Source: Diphasiastrum complanatum
Lineage: Eukaryota > Streptophyta > Lycopodiopsida > Lycopodiales > Lycopodiaceae
Length of the DNA: 64,000 bases
Assembly: GCA_029204225.1 (NCBI GenBank)
Contig: CM055102.1
Span: forward strand, 33,168,085 to 33,232,084
Reading direction: 5' to 3'
This document shows, piece by piece, positions 59,990 through 64,000 of this stretch. Both the position numbers and the translations under genes were made by a program. Numbering within the stretch: the first letter of the stretch is position 1; every line of letters begins with the position of its first letter. A model generated the notes under the pieces. That model was given only the letters and a program-made list of their open reading frames with translations. It had not been told where the DNA came from and did not search any database.

Positions 59990-61470
59990 GAAGAGTTCAA
60001 TACAAGAGTATAACTTCGATTTTTGGAGTCTAACTCTTAAAATACCCACAGTGTCTGATGCATATCACTTACGAAGGTATATACAAGGACTATAGCCGGA
60101 TATTGGAGCTGATGTAGCATCATGTTTTTGTTCTGATCTCAATCAAGCTATGCGGGTGGCTCTTGAAATTGAGCCTAAATATGCTGGTAAGTGGTCGACT
60201 AAATTAGGAGCACCCAAATATGAAGTTAATGGATGAGAAGCTGAATGGAATTCTGATATTCGTAGACATGATAAGGAAAGGAGCACAATCCTCTAGTACC
60301 CAACAGTTAAAGAAGCTGATAGGAGGAATAGTGGTAAGAAACAAGTGAGCAACATGGAGGCCAAGCCAGAGGTGAAGATTGTTAGATCAAAAGCAGAGAT
60401 AGATCGAATGTGGCAACAAGGCTTATGTTTCACTCGTAAGCAAAAATGGAAACCAGGGCATAAGTGTGACAAAGCTAAGTTTGCAAGGATTTCCTTGATT
60501 GTTGAAGATGACGAAGATGATACTAGCACTTTTTCAGAGAATGTCATTGACACTCAACCGCCGCAAAGTGATGAAGACACCTCATCTGATGAGGAATCAC
60601 CAAACCATCAATCAGACCACGGATAGCAGGAAAGATCCATTAAGAAGGATCAGAAAGTTGAACTATTGAACATATCTCTAAATGCTTTCAATGGATCCCA
60701 TTCTAACAAAACCTTCCGTGTGCAAGCGTTAAATTAATGGAAGGAAAGTATTTTGCCTAACAGGTTGTGGTAGTACGCATAACTTCTTTAATAGTAGGTC
60801 ATTACGAAGCTGTGGATTAGCATCTTTAGATCGTTGTGATAAGGTGAGAGTCCAGATCGCCAATGGAGTAACCATTCCTTGTAATAACATCACCCTAGTG
60901 GTGAAATTACAAATGGAGGATTATACTCTTAAAACGAGTTTCCATATTGTGGAGTTGGGTCTAATTGATGTTATACTAGCCTGGGTGAAATGGCTTAAGA
61001 TCTTGAAAAATGTAACAATCAACTTCGATCAAGGACTGGTGAGCTTCAGACAAGGAGAACGCCAATTTGAACTACACAGTGTTCAATCTACTCAATCACG
61101 TTCAACTTTGCAGCTGATTTTTGTAGAGAAGGTGAAAGGTTGTCTAGATCAAATGTGGAAATGTTTGTGCTTAGGATTGAAGAAGTTGAAGGACAAGTCA
61201 AGGATATAAAAACAAAACCATTGGCCAAGGCAAAACAAAGTGTGAAAGATCCGAAAATCTGGAAGACCTTGGGTGAATTTTCTGATGTGTTTGCTGATTA
61301 GTTACCCAAAGGAGAACCTCCTACCAGATTTGTGGACCATTGAATTGAAATCGGGGACTAAACCGATCAATTTACCACATTATAGACTATCAAAGGCCGA
61401 AAAAAGAAGAAGTCCATAAATAGGTTCAGGAGTTACTCTCACAAGAATCTATTGTTTGAAGTAAATCACC
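59990..61470 (+). pseudogene. Gypsy (second family): gag end and protease
   Basis: About 60121-60290: decayed gag (DLNQAMRVALEIEPKYAGKW). 60345-60626: KAEIDRMWQQGLCFTRKQKW KPGHKC, the gypsy knuckle where CxxC has become CFTR. An acidic linker follows. About 60740-61100: TGCGSTHNFF (retropepsin D-S/T-G degraded), then GLASLD, VQIANGVTIPCNNITLV and DVILAWVKWLK. Stops and frameshifts throughout. Confidence 0.8.
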
Positions 61471-61483
61471 TTTTGTCTCTCCC

Positions 61484-62389
61484 GTGTTGCTGGTTAAGAA
61501 GAAGGATGGAACATTCAGGATGTGTATTGATTATCGAGCTCTTAACAAAGTGACCATCAAAAACATATATCCAATTCCTAGAGTGGATGATTTGTTGGAT
61601 GCATGGGAGCTAGAAGAGCACAGAATGTTGTGGTCAAATTTGAGATTCGGCACAATCTCCGCAATAACTGCATTGAGTGCAGATTGGATAAAAGACATTC
61701 AAGCAGAATATATGGAGGATCCAGACTTGAAAGAGATTTGGGAGGAAACTCAAGTTTCCAACTCAGTTGTTCATCCCCGTTATAGGAAACAAGGACAAAT
61801 ATTGTTGTATGACAATTCTAGAGTTGTGCTTGCTCCTAAATCTGAGTTCATTCCGCAAGTATTATATGAGCTACACTCATCTCCAAGTGCTGGGCATAGT
61901 GGAATTTCGAAGACATATCAAACCATCCACAAGCTTTTCAAATGGGCTGGTATGAAGAAAGCTATATACACGTACGTGCAAGAATGTATTCCTTGTCAAG
62001 TGAATAAGGTAGAACATGTTAAGCAACTAGGCTTATTGCATCTGCTATCCATTCCCACTCAGCGTTGGATGAGTATTAGCATGGATTTTATACTTTCCTT
62101 ACCAACAACAACTGGGGGATATGATGGAATCTATGTGGTAGTGGATCGGCTCGCGAAATATGCACATTTCCTACCTTATAAAACTACTGATAGTGCAACC
62201 CAAGTAGCACAAATATTCTTGAAGAATGTCTTCAAGTTACACGAAATATCAAAGGAGATAGTGAGTGACAGAGATAGTAGATTTATTTCCACTTTTTGGA
62301 AGGTCTTAATGGACAAGTTGGGCACTAAATTGTGCTTAAGTACATCATTTCATCCGGAAACTGATGGGCAAACAGAAAGGGTTAACCAA
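61484..62389 (+). pseudogene. Gypsy RT start fused to integrase
   Basis: It begins [37 protein letters not shown] (gypsy RT fingers), then at about 61605 jumps to WELEEH...[15 protein letters not shown], a region found between RNase H and integrase. The polymerase YxDD and all of RNase H are deleted in frame. Integrase follows: zinc finger H-H-C-C ([23 protein letters not shown]), core [14 protein letters not shown] (D), [12 protein letters not shown] (D) and [13 protein letters not shown] (E). Copia sequence takes over just after. Confidence 0.9.
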
Positions 62390-63023
62390 TACTTTCCTTA
62401 TTGATCACGGCTACACACCTAGCTCTTCAGATTCAAATGTTTACTTCAAAGCAATGCAGCAGTCTTTTATCATTATTACTTTATACGTGGATGATACATT
62501 GCTTTTCAACAACAGTACCGATCTAATAAAAGAGGCCAAGACAATGCTATCTTCAGAATTTGACATGACCGATCTGGGCGAAGCTCATTTCTGCCTTGGT
62601 ATGCAAATCCACAGAGACAGAAAACTGAAGTTGGTCTACATTACACAACAAAGGTACATCTACAACATATTAGTCAGATATAATCTGATTAATTTCAAGT
62701 TAGCTCTCTCACCAATGGAACCAAGTCTCAAATTGTCAAAGGACCAATGTCCCCAAACAATTCATGAGAAGCAGCAGATGCGTGAGTATCCTCACCATTA
62801 TATTATAGGATCTCTTATGTACACCATGATCTGTACCAGACCAGACATAGCTTTTGCAGTCAGCTCTCTTAGTCAGTTTATGACTAACCCTGGTATAACA
62901 CATTGGAAGGCTCTTATCAGAGTCATGAGATATCTTCGAGCTACTATGGACTTTTGCATTTGTTATGGAGTAGTCGGCAATGACAAACTCAATTTACTCA
63001 GTGGTTACACATGTGAAGATTAG
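62390..63023 (+). pseudogene. Copia G RT-RNase H fragment joined to gypsy
   Basis: [31 protein letters not shown] (polymerase YVDD), MTDLGEAHFCLGMQIHRDRK, IIGSLMYTMICTRPDIAFAV, LSQFMTNPGITHWKALIRVM RYL, then cut at GYTCED before the RNase H core. It is in a different frame from the gypsy integrase. No other copy of this family was seen in the window. Confidence 0.88.
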
Positions 63024-63222
63024 TAAAAAATATTTTCCTATCTCGAGTTTTGGGACCATGATTTGTTTTTTTTTTTTTTTTCAAAAAACAACACTCATAC
63101 CAATAGAAAGCCCTTTTTATACTGAGTCTCCACCTTCACTTCCTCCAACACCCTAAAAAAATCGACAAACACCAAAAACCCTATAAAATCCAAAAACACC
63201 AGCAACTTATACCCCAGGTGCC
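63024..63222. other. Short leader-like interval before gag
   Basis: Contains T16 at about 63066-63081 and an A/C-rich stretch leading to the gag ATG. No primer-binding site or LTR end recognised. Confidence 0.3.
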
Positions 63223-64000
63223 AATGGACCAACAAAACGATCCTCAAGTCGCAGACGATTATCCATACAAGATCAGGTCCCCTGAAGCTGAACATATCAG
63301 ACGTCATAGGTTCTACCGAATGAGAGCCGAACTCCAAGAGCCATCCACAAACCCGTTCAATGGACAAGAACCTAATAGAGCCGAGTCTTCACGTGCACGA
63401 CCCCGTTTTTATGGTGCTGACCCCTCACAGGCCAGAACCAACCTTAATGGAGTCCCTGCTACCCACGGAGCTCACCTTGAAAGATGTACATCCAAGCTAG
63501 ATCTACCAAAGTTTGACGGCAGTTCGGACCCTCAAAGATTTTTGCAAATCTTTGAGAATGCATGTGATGTATATGGCGAGACATCACCCGACGCCATGAT
63601 TCAACTCTTCTCGATGACCATGATAGATTGGGCACGAGAATGGTTTTTTAACCTTGATTGTGAAGATAAATGTGACTGGTCACTCTTGAAGGAGGCCTTT
63701 ATCAAACGCTTTAAGCCATTTTGCTTGATAGAAAGCCTTTATGTCAAGCTAAGTAATATCAAAATGACAAAAGACGAACGAGTACGGAACTATATTGAGC
63801 ATTTCAAACGTCTCAAAAGTCAAGTACAAGAACAACCCTCTGAACAGATGCTCATCATCTGGTTCTTAGTCGGCCTTCCAAGATGGAATAGACGCGAGCT
63901 TAAATCCAATGATGAATATACGAGCCTAAAGTTAGTTATGTCTAATGCCATCAAGGAAGAAGACGAAGGATCAGATGTTGACGAATCTAGAGAAAGAAGA
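63223..64000 (+). CDS. Ty3/gypsy Gag, open frame running off the window
   Basis: An ATG at 63223 opens a frame with no stop to the window end (259 codons visible). N-terminal part: MDQQNDPQVADDYPYKIRSP, Arg-rich. Core: LPKFDGSSDPQRFLQIFENA (~residue 98-117), MIDWAREWFFNLD, LLKEAFIKRFKPFCLIESLY, IEHFKRLKSQVQEQ, MLIIWFLVGLPRWNRRELK and an acidic end. This is the retrotransposon Gag domain; the zinc knuckle and Pol would lie beyond 64000. The decayed copies at 4382-5240 and 25790-27062 belong to related elements. Lack of any break suggests this copy is younger. Confidence 0.85.

Overview
This window is plant nuclear DNA: AT-rich, intron-bearing and dominated by decayed Ty1/copia and Ty3/gypsy LTR retrotransposons, with long (CT)n/(GA)n microsatellites. 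The one conserved host gene has introns of up to 5.3 kb that contain retroelement fragments. That suggests a land plant with a large genome, perhaps a fern, lycophyte or gymnosperm; this placement is inference.

The only gene I could reconstruct as intact is a minus-strand MFS transporter of the MFSD5/MOT2 (molybdate-anion transporter) family. It has ten exons between 48803 and 32473, all GT-AG junctions are in phase, and they give 442 codons including the stop. Most exons are too short to stand out as open frames.

Left end (1-5.2 kb): an unrecognised plus-strand gene faces a minus-strand transposase-like gene, with a 105-bp tandem repeat beyond it, then a gypsy gag/integrase remnant. 6-12.2 kb: microsatellites, an internally deleted copia element (8.15-9.35 kb), two strong foldbacks (9.3 and 9.7-10.07 kb) and copia scraps.

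12.6-16.9 kb: a plus-strand unrecognised gene faces a minus-strand multi-exon gene (16142 to 14270). The latter starts with a histone H3-like domain and ends with a Cys region resembling C48/Ulp1 proteases. A 17-bp motif recurs at least seven times in its upstream region. This is the most unusual cassette here and may be an undescribed transposon.

16.9-29.3 kb: a copia A/C chimera (minus), a near full-length copia C with two LTRs (19.3-24.6 kb), inverted LTR debris, then a gypsy element (minus) with an 801-bp LTR and a clear PBS. 29.3-32.4 kb: mostly noncoding, including a MITE-like block. 32.4-48.8 kb: the transporter gene, with copia D and E fragments in intron 8. 49.9-59.96 kb: two copies of copia A in opposite orientation, the minus copy inserted into copia B. 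59.99-63.0 kb: a gypsy/copia chimera. 63.2 kb to the end: an open gypsy gag frame that runs off the window.
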